A stretch of 64,000 bases of DNA, taken from assembly GCA_030141605.1 (NCBI GenBank), contig JAQGDQ010000158.1, positions 374,001-438,000 of the forward strand, in the 5' to 3' direction. Made by a program: the position numbers and the translations under genes. Shown in pieces: positions 26,201 to 35,096 of the stretch; the first letter of the stretch is position 1, and each line of letters begins with the position of its first letter. This DNA comes from Tubiluchus corallicola (Eukaryota; Priapulida; Priapulimorpha; Priapulimorphida; Tubiluchidae). Below the pieces are notes generated by a model. It was not told where the DNA came from and made no database searches. It saw only the letters and a program-made list of their open reading frames with translations.

Positions 26201-29200
26201 TTATGGTGCCCAAAAGCAAGTAAAGATGACATAAAAGCAGTAAGAACTCTTTGGTAACACACAAGTATTTTATTTTAAGTGGAAAATAAAAATATTGAAT
26301 AAATTAGGCAGAGTTATTTGAGTCAAGTGCATACACTTTATGGCTTTTGAAATTTCGAATAGGTGTGGCCCGTACCAGGCATTTTTGAGTGAACTGGACG
26401 ATTGATTCTATTAACCGTGAGTCTAATAAACAGCATCCACTCTAATTTCAAAGTAACTACAAGAATAATAGAATGCATTAATGTTATTCAATATACAAAC
26501 AAACTTAGCAGAAATAAAAAAATACTGTTATACATATAAGAATTTATTCACACATATTACATATTATAACAGTGCAATTCATCATTATTTGTTAGTAATA
26601 ATTTTGCAGAATATTTACATTAGTTAGATTATGCATTTACATTACTTTACATTTACATTATGATATTATGCAAAATCTGACTAATTTCTTCATACAAAAG
26701 CAGATACGTGGTTTTCCCCTTCAGTAAGCCAGTACAGCTCAGTATGGCCCAGAATCATAAGACAAAAAACTGTCTGTTTACAAGTTTCTTTTACATTTTA
26801 GTTCAGTTTAGTTTAAAAAGTTTAGTGTGATAAAAGTTGATTTGTTTGTGTGTATTTCATGTACTAGCTATATGATGATCAGGTCTTGTGAACAGTTCCC
26901 AAAACATAATATGTCTGATTTTCTTTTGTTTTCTTTGTGCAGGGAAAATAACAGATGAAAGTAGCGAAGAAGACAACAATGAAAATGTGTCTCTGCTTTC
27001 CAAAATTGTAGATGCATCTCGAAAGAAAGTTGCTACAATCTCTGCTAAACAAAGGAGCAGACTCATCTTCAGTGACGAGGAGAGACCTCAGAGTCAGATT
27101 TGGAAGAGTGGTGCTAGTGATATATTTGATTTCAAGGGGGATGATGATGGTCTCAGTGTAACTGAGTCAGAAACAAGTCTACCTGCAGTGGATGCCTCTC
27201 AAGCATTGAGGAAAGTTAGAACTAGACATGAACCCGAGGAGGATTGTTGGCTCAGTAAGCAGTCAACTCTTGATCAGCCTCGGCGTCTCACCCGATTGAG
27301 AAAACGCAAGATTCTCTTTCACGACCTTAAAAACGAGAGGCAAACTTTGGAAACGAGCAGCAGTTCTGATGACTTTCTAGTCGCTTCACGCTGCAAAGAG
27401 TCCAGTGAGAAGAATGAATCGAATGTCCACATCGATGACCAGTCATCCACCGCTCGTAAAGTGCCATGCACATTAACTCGAGCCAGTGTAACTGAATCAC
27501 AGGAAAAACCTCAGCAACTCGCTTCTGTGTCATTTGACGACAGTCCGGACTTTTCTCTTGATATTAGTCCCACCAAAACTTTTCCTAATTTATTTTCAAA
27601 CTCTGCTAAGAAAGACGCACAGAGAAGAACAGAACATTCGAGTCTAAGAGCGGAAGCTGCAGGGACAAGACACGATGACAGTAGTCACGGGAGAGCACAG
27701 AATAATGAAAAATGCAGCAAAACAACCGAGAGACCGTCTTCACCTGAACTCGAGAAGACTGGTGCAAAGCAACGACTACTTAAAGACCAGCTTGAGGTTT
27801 GCAAACGCTTGTTGTTGAAGCAATTTATTCTGTCTAAAAGGATCCGTGTACAAGATTTGTTTCTTGTGCATTTTTAGGATGTTTTGCACTCTATAGTAAA
27901 ACTAAGCAGAAAATCTTTCCTCTGATTCGGTAGTTTCTAATCTCATACTAGTAATCTTGTGTCATGAATTTATTAAGCAAACTTTTATGGCAAACAATAA
28001 TGGCAGAAATTATGTACATTGAGAAGTGAATCAGGAGATCAGTACAGTAAGTTCTCGCCTAACGTCTGCCCATTTAGCCATGTTTCATTTTAACGATGCT
28101 GAACATTTGTCACCTTTTTCTCACTTAAAGACTCACCGTTTCATTTTGACGACAATTTTTTTACTTTACTCATAGCCATTTTTTATTTTATCAACCTTTT
28201 TTACCTAATTTCAAGCATTAAAAAGTACACATTGAGTCATTCTGTTCTAAAAATGTATTAGTAACCTAAATAGTGCAATTATTATAATGTTTTTGCTTCC
28301 CGATTGACTGCATACTAAATTGTAGCCATTTATATCAAGCGACTCTCGAGTTTAAACTTTATGCCAAGGATTTTGTTATAACAACCAGATTAGTACTTCA
28401 TGAAATTGTCTCAAGGTCACTCCATGGAGAGCTTGGTTTTTACTACGTAGTGTTAAACACACCAGTGTTTAAACGGGAGGTGAAATTGCTAGCAAGTCTT
28501 TCTAGATACTGGTAAGATAGGTGGTCTCAAGCAAACAGAAAGAAATTAATCAATAGAAATATGAATAGAACATTTAATTTATGTGATTTAAGCAGAATTG
28601 ATGTGTTGATTTTTGGTTCTGGAACGTATCTCAATTCCTATGGAAGTTTTGCAATACTTCCTATGGAAGTTTTGGTTTTGTTTATCGACGTTTCGTTTAA
28701 CATTGCATTTTGCTGGAGCTCATATAGCGTTGTTAAGCGAGGGCTTACCGTAGTTGCATTCCCATACTCCATTTGGACTGCAGAATTCTATTACATGTTG
28801 TTTGTTATTTTTTCTGCATGTGAAATTCATTGCTGTGCCAATTATTATTATTTATGGCAATCATTATATTATTATGGTGCTAGTTAGTACGATTTCAGTG
28901 AACTTTTCATTAGTTTGCAGGTGACGACGCATCGAGATTCTACGGGAAAAAGTCAAAACCGAAGCTGTCTGATCCAAGTGATGACTTTTTTCTACAGGAG
29001 GGGCAAGTTCCTGGATTAATCCAGTGTCCCTTATGTCAGGGTTACTTCTCACCAGCTCTTATTGAAATGCACGCGTCTTCTTGTGAAGGGCCGAAAAACC
29101 TTAGGCAAGTGTACGTATCTCAGTCTAAAAAATGCATGAGTACAACTGGAACAAGAATTTTTCCAGCACAGTCAACTCTTAGTTCCCTTTTGCAAATGAA

Positions 29201-32200
29201 GAAATTTCAATTGTAGTTTATTCGTAGTCATTGTAAAACTTTGCTATTAACATTTCGCTTGTATCTTTTTAGGTCGAGACCATGTCTTACTAGAAATCCT
29301 ATACATACAAGCCAAAAAACTGCCGACCAAGTCGTAGATGGTAAATAATTGTGTAATATAACAAAAGAAATGACAGGCAAAAAATGTGTGGATAAAAAAA
29401 ACAGAAATTGAAGTTTAGTGTCACAATTATTCCACCATCTGGAAAACCTGATTTTTTGTGAAGTTTGTATATAGTTTGTCACACTGTAAGCGACAATCCA
29501 GCACTTGGTGGCAGGGTCCATTTAATTTAAAGTGCAAGAAAGCACTTTTCATAAATAGGCCCTAAAATTCATCTTGAAAATTTGTATTGCTGTTTTGTTG
29601 CATACAGAACTTTCATTAGTAGTAATGCTGTATAAAACTTGTAAGTTTAAACTCCTGCAATGACCATTAGGCGCAGACATTTTAATAGTAAGTTGTTATA
29701 AACAAGTTTTGATTGCGTGAAGTTGGAAAAAAATAATCAAAGCTTCCTGAGCACTCTTTGCTAATTAAGCAAAAGTTTAAATTACTTTATTTTGTCAGTA
29801 CAATCGATAATGCATTTTTTGTGAATCAGTGATGCACTCTGGGATGGCGATGAAGTGCCATTTTACTAATTGGTGCGAATATTTTAAATTACTAAGAATT
29901 TTCTTTTTCAATTACACAAGCCTTTCACACAGGAAAGCGTAGTGCAATTCTATACAAAGTAATATAATTTTGTATGGTAAGTTCTTTGGAATCTACTTTA
30001 AAATTCCCTTCCAAACTCTTGCTCGTTATTAAGGACAATTCTTTAAACTGAGACACTGAATAGATTGAGATGTTTTATATGTTTTTTACATGTTTAGATG
30101 TGCAGATGCCCTTTTGCAGCTCCAAGTCCAATTACTAGTTTGTGGAAATGATCTTATACCACTAACAAAGATGGATGCTTATAAAGATAACACTAATATT
30201 CAAAGCACATTGCTATAGTAATTGCATTTTTCTTCATTTTAGAAGTGACCATAGCTGACGAAGAGGTTAGCGATGGGTTAGGAAGTAAGATACCCAAACC
30301 GTCGCCTTCGTGTAGGTAAGTGTTGTCTTCATTACGGGGTTAAGATGACATTTTGCTGCAATTTCAAGTTTCCAAGGTATAAATAAAAGTTACTACTAGA
30401 GAGTTCTGTCATGCATGTGTTATAAGAGGTTGTTAGTCAAACAGAATAAAAATAAAAGGCTTCAGTGTCTTCATTGCATTTCTGGAACTTTCCTGTATTG
30501 AGAAAAGAGGCTCCATGTAATGGTGCATTCAGAATAGCGAGCTTTGTCATCAAGAAACTTTCCCAGTAACTCGCAAGCATGTTCAGACAAGAGAGCAAAC
30601 CATGCTGCAAATTACAAGCTCAAACTGACACTCATTTCTCTATTCACTGCAAAAAACTGGCCAAGTAACTTGCAGAGGCATTCACACTAGACAGTAACTT
30701 GCAGGAAATCAGTTCACACTTGTGAGTTTCCTGTCAGAGAGAAAACTCGCTAGTCTGAGACGTACCATAAGACTTTTTTAATAGCAGTTCTGCTGATGTC
30801 TCAGAATTGACAAGAAAGTGGCACTGCACCAGTAGTACCGACTTTTGTGGTAAAACTGAGATTCTTCAATTCCCAGTTTCTCACAGTTCTGTTTCCAGAC
30901 ACACCATCTCATATTTAGTACTTCTTTGTGTTTTTATACAAAAGCCAATGATGTGGAGTTGAAATATTGTACATCCAACTTGTTTACTCACTTTTGTTTT
31001 TCATACTAATGTGGCAATTATGTAGCATCCGGTGGCGAATGTGTTTAGTGAGTTGCGGAATAGATACAATCGGTTAATTTTGTTTTCAATCAATGATTTT
31101 CAAAAAAATCAATTGGAATACCTCCAGAAAAAGAATAATGCACACGCAGGCTCCATAGTGCATTGAAAACAAAATTAACCGATTGTATCTATTCCGCAAC
31201 TCACTAAACACAATCGGTTAATTTTGTTTTCAATGCACTATGGAGCCTGCGTGTGCATTATTCTTTTTCTGGAGGTATTCCAATTGATTTTTTTGCAGCT
31301 ATTCTGCAGGAGAAAACTGCATATGCATCCGCAAGCTACGTAAACATCACTTAAGTTTTTGAGTTTTTTATTTCTTTGAAAAGCGCTAATTTGTGAAACC
31401 TGCCAAAAATTTTGCTGATTTTAGAGAAAAACAGCAAACTTTAATGATAGTGAAATGATAAATGATAACTGTTATGTTAAAATGAAGTAAAAATTTCTTT
31501 GTTTTTAGTGGTGACATGGCGCGATGTTACTTATGTAACAAAACATTCCTAAATGGGATTCCCTACCAGGATCATGCAAAGCGATGTTTAGAAGAGAAAC
31601 AGCGCAACGAGCAGCAGGTAATACTGCAGCGGAAGTCAACCGAGTGCTCTATGGTGAGAGAAAGTGGTAGGTTTCTAGTTGCCAAGCAAAAGTCAGTTTT
31701 ATTACAGTATAATCCATTGATGACGGAGCCTGTTATAACAAGCTTTTATAATGAGCAAATTTCAAAATTCTGTCAAATCTTAGGCTTAATAAATGTATTT
31801 AATGCTACATACATGAATTTTTCAGCATGTCACATTAGTAATTAGTAGCTAACTCACTAGACAGCTAGTCATGTAAGCTAAGAAAGCTTTCAATTGCACC
31901 TTGAAGACTCTTTTATTAATTAATAATACACAAGTTTTATCAGCCGTTACATTTTCTTCATTTTGTACAAAATCTGAAGTACAGAAACATCCCAAGTGTC
32001 TTTATTAGTTTCTCTTTTCTATGTATAGGTGTCTCTGTCTGATTGTTTGCATACTAGTGTGAGGTCTTAGACCTAGTTTTAGCCCTATGGATTAATAGTT
32101 CAGTGTGATAAAGTGTGTGAACAAAATTCTGGTTTCGAATCCATGTTAACTGAATTTTTTTGAGGCTGCTTTCTTCTATATTTAATTGTGTGGATTAAGC

Positions 32201-34878
32201 TGCAACATTTACTTTGAGACAACAAGCAACTGTAGCTTCCTCTGCCTTATTTTCAATGTACATTACTACATTTGTTACATTGTACATCTGGCACATGATC
32301 CTTCGATTACCTTCTCACTGTTTACATTATCAGTCGAAGTGAGTGAAGAGTGATCACACCTGGATTCCCTTATTAATTGTTTCTATTATTAGTATAAGAG
32401 GGAGAAGTGCATTACATTAAACATGTTTCTGCAACAGCATCCTTGTGAATTTACCTTTATTTTTTTCTACACATTTGTTGGTGATTTCCACAAAGGCAGT
32501 TGGAAGTGTTTTGATTAAATTTCAAACATATTTAAATCATCTGTGTACCCGTTCATTTTTATTTGTCTAAAGTTTTGGACGTAGAATGCTTGGTAAGCCT
32601 GGATCAAATAGATGACATAATTGCTCTGGGCATGTAGTTAGTACGCACTATGTCCTGAAATGTAGTTCCTTCGGCAAGAAAAAGCCGGATGTGTAAAATT
32701 GTTTAGCATCTGTAGATTGTACGTTATCATTCGTTTACACAATATTTTTTTTTTGATAAGAAACATTACAATCATAAGTACATTTTTAACAAAAACTATG
32801 GGCACTTGATCAAATGATGATTGGCGAACAGGTATAACTTATATAAAAGCCTTTCAGAAGTTTAATATTCACACGATTAACGAGTTAGTTATGTATTAAG
32901 TAAGAGCGAGATTCAGAAAGTTATGTAACTTGTTTTTGAATAGCAGTGTGTGAAAGGGTGTGCGAAAGTTAGTTGTGATGTGTTCGATGTTGATGTTAAG
33001 CTACAAAAATAGAATGAGTGATAATGAAGCTAATGAAAGAAAGATGAAAGTGTTGGGGTCACGGAAACACAAAGGTATAAATAATTTGCTCTGACTAAGG
33101 TAGAAGTCAGAGATTTTAATGTACTATAGATTTAATTTTATTAAATAAAGCACCCACTTTGTATAATAAATGAAATGACAGCAGTTACTATAACATTGTT
33201 AGAATCGGGAGAAAGTGAGGTATCGCCACATAGTAGTATTTGGATATTATTCTGAGTGAGTGCATTTATAGGATAAATATACTGGTACGGATTTGTTGGC
33301 AAAGTGGACAGTGCATAAGAAAACGGTTAGGATCTTCATACGGAGCATCACAGGAGCACTGTGGAAAAGGGGCGATGAAATTAGAATACGTGTGCTTTTA
33401 GTAAACTGTGATTCATGCGCATCAACATTATCATTATTGTTGCAGTTTGTTTGTTGCCATTGTTTTTGACATCACTGTCAAATTGTTGTTGTAAACAATT
33501 ACAACACTGACTGAACTGTTGTTGTTGTAAATGGTTCTAGACAATGCATAAAATTTTTCAACTATCTCGACGTTGCTTTAGTCATGAAATACTTGCAGTC
33601 ATTTTTCTGCGCATTTTGTCTTCAAATCTCATGAGACCTTTATTCGTAAATTTTCTGAGCAGAACTAAAATATTTTTAAAATTCATTTGAAGCTTAGCCG
33701 TGTTATGTGCAAACCCTTAACCAGAATTAATTTGCATGATTGAGCTCAAGTTTGTCAAATGATGATAAAAATTTGATGTTTTTTTTCTTCGTAAAACTTA
33801 GTATTAATTATAGCTGAAACTCTGTGACATTATCATTATAAATGTTGTCATGGCAGTTTATTCAATGTGTAATAATCATTAATAGGTTGTTTCAGGAATA
33901 GTGAAGAAATAGAAGAGATACAGTACTCGTCTGAATCCAGGTGGGTAGCACCAGGTAGAGTAGACTAGCTTACAAACACTGCATTAACACAGGTGTGCTA
34001 ATGAATGGAAATTGCTAAACCAGTTTTTAAGTCAGAATAAGTGGCAATTTATGAAAGCTGAAGTCTTTTGAACTACTAAAAAACCAATGTTTCGTGAACA
34101 TTTTATTTAATGTACAGCTCAGCACGAGTGAAAAGAATTTCAGCACAATTTGCAAATTTATTTTAAGTTACAAAAGGACACGTACACAACACTGTTAAAC
34201 TTTATGACAGTGGGGCTACCAGTGTCCTATGTAATGCAGTTCTTGTTTGAGTGATTGTTTTCACATGGTCGACTGAGACGTTCTGGGAAAGATCTTCCCC
34301 AGTAGAGTGTTACTACATAGTAGCCGACTCAGTAGATCAATACCGGAAAAAATAATCGAGGGGGGGGGCGTGCGACTTGTAAAACATCAGAATTTTCCTT
34401 TCCACGGAACTTTTTATTATTCTAGAGTATAAATTGCATTTTTGAGTTAGGCAAAGTAAATTACAGGTTGTTTGATTAAAAAGACCATATTTTATTTGAG
34501 TTAGGCGAAATTTGAGTTATGCTATTTTCAGTTACTCGGAGTTTACTGTAATTCATTATCTAAACTAATTAGTTTTTCCGTGAGTTGGCATCTTCATCTC
34601 CTCGTTAGTTTTCCTCAGTGAATGACAAAATAAACAAATGTTATTTATTTTGTAGCAGCAACGTTGATACCGAGCACCACGACAGTATAGATGTCAGCAC
34701 TGTTCCAATCAGCGACTCTCCTCCGCACACATTCCAACCAATTAGCAGCATCAAGACGAGCATGGTGAATTTTGCCAAGCAGTTCACTCAGGCCAAGTCT
34801 CGGCTGCGCAAGCGTAACGGAACAGCGGACAGAAACAAACCAAGGAAGAAAAAAATGAAGTCGAAAATATCCACGTGA
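11158..34878 (+). CDS. UIMC1: RAP80/UIMC1-like BRCA1-A complex scaffold, 15 coding exons
   Basis: Fifteen exons joined in phase give a 2565-bp reading frame (854 residues). The known RAP80 role is nuclear: it binds ubiquitin and SUMO chains at DNA breaks and brings Abraxas, BRCC36, BRE, MERIT40 and BRCA1. The recognisable parts are C-terminal: an Abraxas-interacting-region-like helix (RLLKDQLEVCKRLLLKQ) at the end of exon 9; a C2HC finger CPLCQGYFSPALIEMHASSC in exon 10; a second finger CYLCNKTFL...HAKRC in exon 13; and a final basic exon with SSIKTSMVNFAKQF followed by Arg/Lys clusters, as at the vertebrate C-terminus. Order and spacing match vertebrate RAP80, which is somewhat shorter (about 720 aa). 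The N-terminus has SUMO-interaction-like DSDVKVVSSF and SDSDSFVLEDD, but no consensus ubiquitin-interacting motif. Weak points are the exon 9 and exon 13 donors. An in-frame TGA precedes the ATG. The N-terminal exons cannot be assigned by homology. Confidence 0.68.
12177..12589. mobile_element. TA-flanked MITE, family B (CAGTAAGTCCTCACTTAACG ends)
   Basis: The left end, after TA, reads TAGTAAGTCCTCACTTAAC. The right end, before TA, is the reverse complement form (GTCATTAAGCGATGACTTACTG). 413 bp, no transposase. Same family at 28045-28750 and, partly, at 7733. Pogo/Tigger-like by TIR style and TA target. Confidence 0.7.
13453..13896. mobile_element. TA-flanked MITE, family C, with perfect 27-bp TIRs
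   Basis: The ends 13453-13479 and 13870-13896 are perfect reverse complements, beginning CCGTATTTTCCCGTGTATAA. TA flanks both ends. A second motif, TGTATAAGAGACCCC, lies inside each end in the same orientation. 444 bp, non-coding. Perfect TIRs suggest more recent activity than families A and B. Confidence 0.8.
14279..14387 (+). CDS. UIMC1: UIMC1-like coding exon 2
   Basis: Acceptor TTTTGTTTAG, donor CAG|GTGATT; phase 0 in, 1 out. It encodes VVSSFDWLKPIKNSITYNAH followed by a highly charged RAREERQRQKMKQALT helix. No domain is recognised. Confidence 0.6.
14430..14720. repeat. CAT/ATT-rich low-complexity tract
   Basis: Degenerate runs of CATCATC, TTGTC and ATTATT in UIMC1-like intron 2. They produce ORFs on both strands with biased composition (Ile/Val or Asp/Asn) that are not genes. 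Confidence 0.7.
14834..15050. repeat. Minisatellite, 3 copies of about 72-75 bp
   Basis: Each copy contains CTCTTTACTGTGCATTGTT, then CCATACT-TCCAAGATGAAAAT and TACCTTTACATTCACGAG. The copies begin near 14834, 14909 and 14980; the last is truncated. In UIMC1-like intron 2. Confidence 0.85.
15592..15644 (+). CDS. UIMC1: UIMC1-like coding exon 3 (53 bp)
   Basis: Small exon after a long pyrimidine tract (TTTTTTTTCAG) with donor CAC|GTAGGT. Phase 1 in and 0 out bridges exons 2 and 4, which cannot be joined directly without a stop; this phase repair is the main support. It encodes EAGVYEENMTLDCMKTVH. Confidence 0.6.
16647..16751 (+). CDS. UIMC1: UIMC1-like coding exon 4
   Basis: Acceptor CTATTTTTGCAG, donor AAG|GTAAAT, phase 0 on both sides. 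It encodes 35 residues, RFIEESKAAQQKHVNEKEQ then a Ser/Asn/Gln-rich end. Helical and charged, but without the Ala/Ser spacing of a ubiquitin-interacting motif. Confidence 0.65.
17239..17312 (+). CDS. UIMC1: UIMC1-like coding exon 5
   Basis: Acceptor GCTTTTCTGTAG, donor CAGTT|GTAAGT, phase 0 in and 2 out. It encodes VSSVVKGHTINEALGLLKKK followed by PPLQ. Amphipathic; no recognised domain. Confidence 0.6.
18606..18685 (-). repeat. tRNA-derived SINE head relic
   Basis: On the minus strand an A-box-like GTGACCGAGTGGATTAGAT is followed by a B-box-like GAGTTCGATACT at tRNA spacing, reminiscent of a Leu/Ser-type tRNA. The acceptor stem does not pair, so this is a SINE or tRNA relic, not a tRNA gene. 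It ends 18 bp before UIMC1-like exon 6. Confidence 0.5.
18703..18889 (+). CDS. UIMC1: UIMC1-like coding exon 6
   Basis: Acceptor TTCCATTTTAG, donor CAG|GTATTG, phase 2 in and 0 out. It encodes 62 codons of Ser/Thr-rich, probably disordered sequence (for example TSTATKRNKVVTPAVV). A tRNA-like SINE relic ends just upstream of the acceptor. Confidence 0.55.
18890..20500. other. UIMC1-like intron 6, nothing recognised
   Basis: AT-rich, with a short region at about 19225-19300 repeating GTACATGGCA-like words. No exon or element ends were recognised. Confidence 0.4.
20501..20593 (+). CDS. UIMC1: UIMC1-like coding exon 7
   Basis: Acceptor TTCTGTTTTAG, donor AAG|GTAGGC, phase 0 on both sides. It encodes 31 residues ending FAHFRLVNKYRLGRK. 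Aromatic and basic, more fold-like than its neighbours; function unknown. Confidence 0.6.
20594..24574. other. UIMC1-like intron 7
   Basis: The longest intron (4 kb). Apart from the minisatellite at 22033-23190 it is unassigned AT-rich DNA. Confidence 0.5.
22033..23190. repeat. Minisatellite, 11 copies of about 105 bp
   Basis: Eleven near-identical units starting TCTTGCATTGAGACGGTCTC and ending GAGTGTGCTCCTT-like sequence after AATACTGAGAGA. Linked variants split the copies into two classes: GTGATGAAGGGCTGCAGC in copies 1, 5 and 6, and GTTACGAAGGGCTGCACC in the others. Each unit has a small palindrome GAGACGGTCTC. The ends are clean. Non-coding, within UIMC1-like intron 7. Confidence 0.95.
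24575..24752 (+). CDS. UIMC1: UIMC1-like coding exon 8
   Basis: Acceptor TTCTGTCTTTCAAG, donor AAAC|GTAATG, phase 0 in and 1 out. It encodes NILRRRLNKRHWGYPLVYKQ, then an acidic patch with SDSDSFVLEDD (hydrophobic core flanked by acidic residues, SUMO-interaction-like), then a basic end. Confidence 0.6.
24753..26942. other. UIMC1-like intron 8
   Basis: Holds the family A MITE at 26056-26443; otherwise no recognised content. The ATG at 26888 in frame with exon 9 is intronic and is not a start. Confidence 0.45.
26056..26443. mobile_element. TA-flanked MITE, family A, short copy
   Basis: The left end CAGTAGGTGCTGCTTAATAG follows TA. The right end carries GTGAGTCTAATAAACAGCATCC, the diverged complement. 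Related to the 941-bp copy at 3994 by both ends and by the GACTCA-type subterminal words. Confidence 0.6.
26943..27845 (+). CDS. UIMC1: UIMC1-like coding exon 9 (large; ends with AIR-like helix)
   Basis: The longest exon (903 bp), after acceptor TTTCTTTGTGCAG, phase 1 in. About 300 residues, mostly acidic, Ser-rich and likely disordered, with many SQ/SP/TE-type sites. The end RLLKDQLEVCKRLLLKQFIL resembles the Abraxas-interacting region of RAP80, sharing the QLEV core. The donor is placed at ATCC|GTGTAC because it gives the phase 1 needed by exon 10; it is weak. Read-through reaches a TAG at 27877. Confidence 0.65.
28045..28750. mobile_element. TA-flanked MITE, family B, long copy (706 bp)
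   Basis: The left end CAGTAAGTTCTCGCCTAACG and right end GTTAAGCGAGGGCTTACCG are inverted copies, with TA on both sides. It fills most of UIMC1-like intron 9. The ORF at 28561-28887 lies mostly inside and has no transposase features. Confidence 0.7.
28921..29104 (+). CDS. UIMC1: UIMC1-like coding exon 10 (first C2HC zinc finger)
   Basis: Acceptor ATTAGTTTGCAG. It encodes acidic SDPSDDFF then GLIQCPLCQGYFSPALIEMH and SSC: a C-x2-C-x11-H-x4-C finger very like the first RAP80 finger (UBZ4-like). The end is set at AG|GCAAGT, a textbook GC donor; a GT donor six bases downstream (AAGT|GTACGT) keeps the same phase and would add two codons. Confidence 0.75.
29273..29340 (+). CDS. UIMC1: UIMC1-like coding exon 11
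   Basis: 68-bp exon, acceptor GTATCTTTTTAG, donor G|GTAAAT, phase 2 in and 1 out. It encodes SRPCLTRNPIHTSQKTADQ then VVD. It is the only frame without a stop, and this phase requirement decides the exon 10 donor. Confidence 0.6.
30243..30315 (+). CDS. UIMC1: UIMC1-like coding exon 12
   Basis: 73-bp exon, acceptor TTCTTCATTTTAG, donor AG|GTAAGT, phase 1 in and 2 out. It encodes EVTIADEEVSDGLGSKIPKP then SPSC; linker between the two fingers. Confidence 0.65.
30519..30767. mobile_element. Probable MITE with about 20-bp imperfect TIRs
   Basis: Left GGTGCATTCAGAATAGCGAG and right (reverse-complemented) GGTACGTCTCAGACTAGCGAG are similar. No clear target duplication was seen. In UIMC1-like intron 12. 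Confidence 0.35.
31040..31294. repeat. Perfect nested inverted duplication (111-bp inverted copy)
   Basis: 31040-31090 is a perfect reverse complement of 31162-31212 (51 bp), and 31102-31185 is a perfect reverse complement of 31211-31294 (84 bp). Both facts are explained if 31102-31212 is an inverted copy of a 111-bp ancestral stretch, now split into 31040-31090 and the part of 31211-31294 after a repeated CAATCGGTTAATTTTG. Located 215 bp before the second zinc-finger exon of the UIMC1-like gene. Confidence 0.95.
31509..31670 (+). CDS. UIMC1: UIMC1-like coding exon 13 (second C2HC zinc finger)
   Basis: Acceptor TTTGTTTTTAG, phase 2 in. It encodes DMARCYLCNKTFLNGIPYQD then HAKRCLEEK: C-x2-C-H-C, matching the second RAP80 finger, which also begins CYLC. 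The 3' end is uncertain. CAG|GTAATA after 31617 is a good donor but leaves phase 0, which puts a stop at the start of exon 14. AG|GTTTCT after 31670 gives the needed phase 2 but is weak. A missed exon in 31618-33895 is the alternative. Confidence 0.6.
31671..33895. other. UIMC1-like intron 13, possible missed exon
   Basis: AT-rich with no element ends recognised. If exon 13 ends at 31617 instead, an extra exon with phase 0 in and 2 out must lie here; I could not find a convincing one. Confidence 0.35.
33896..33940 (+). CDS. UIMC1: UIMC1-like coding exon 14 (45 bp)
   Basis: Acceptor GTTGTTTCAG, donor CCAG|GTGGGT, phase 2 on both sides, so it can be skipped without frame change. It encodes acidic NSEEIEEIQYSSES. 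Confidence 0.5.
34656..34878 (+). CDS. UIMC1: UIMC1-like coding exon 15 (terminal)
   Basis: Acceptor TTATTTATTTTGTAG, phase 2 in, to a TGA stop at 34876-34878. It encodes 73 residues: acidic start, then FQPISSIKTSMVNFAKQF, then RLRKR and KPRKKKMKSK. The hydrophobic helix plus basic end mirrors the vertebrate RAP80 C-terminus. Confidence 0.75.
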
Positions 34879-35096
34879 TCTCAAATGAAATCTGTAGGCA
34901 TTGTGTTTTTGCTTGTTTCTGTATGTATAGTTATAGTTAATCTTTTCTACCTATATGTACTGTTACATGTTTTTATACTATACTTATATTTTTCTGCCAA
35001 TGACCGATATGATTCTTAATCATTATTATATCTGTGGTCTGATAATGTAATGTATATGCCTGTTATGATCAAAATAATACAATTAATTATAATTGC

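Noticed and set aside
26888-26942. ATG-initiated start of the 329-codon ORF
   Set aside because: The first 18 codons lie upstream of a strong acceptor (TTTCTTTGTGCAG) and read intron; exon 9 joins in phase to exon 8 instead.
28561-28887. 108-codon plus-strand ORF
   Set aside because: Mostly inside a TIR-bounded MITE, AT-rich and without transposase motifs.
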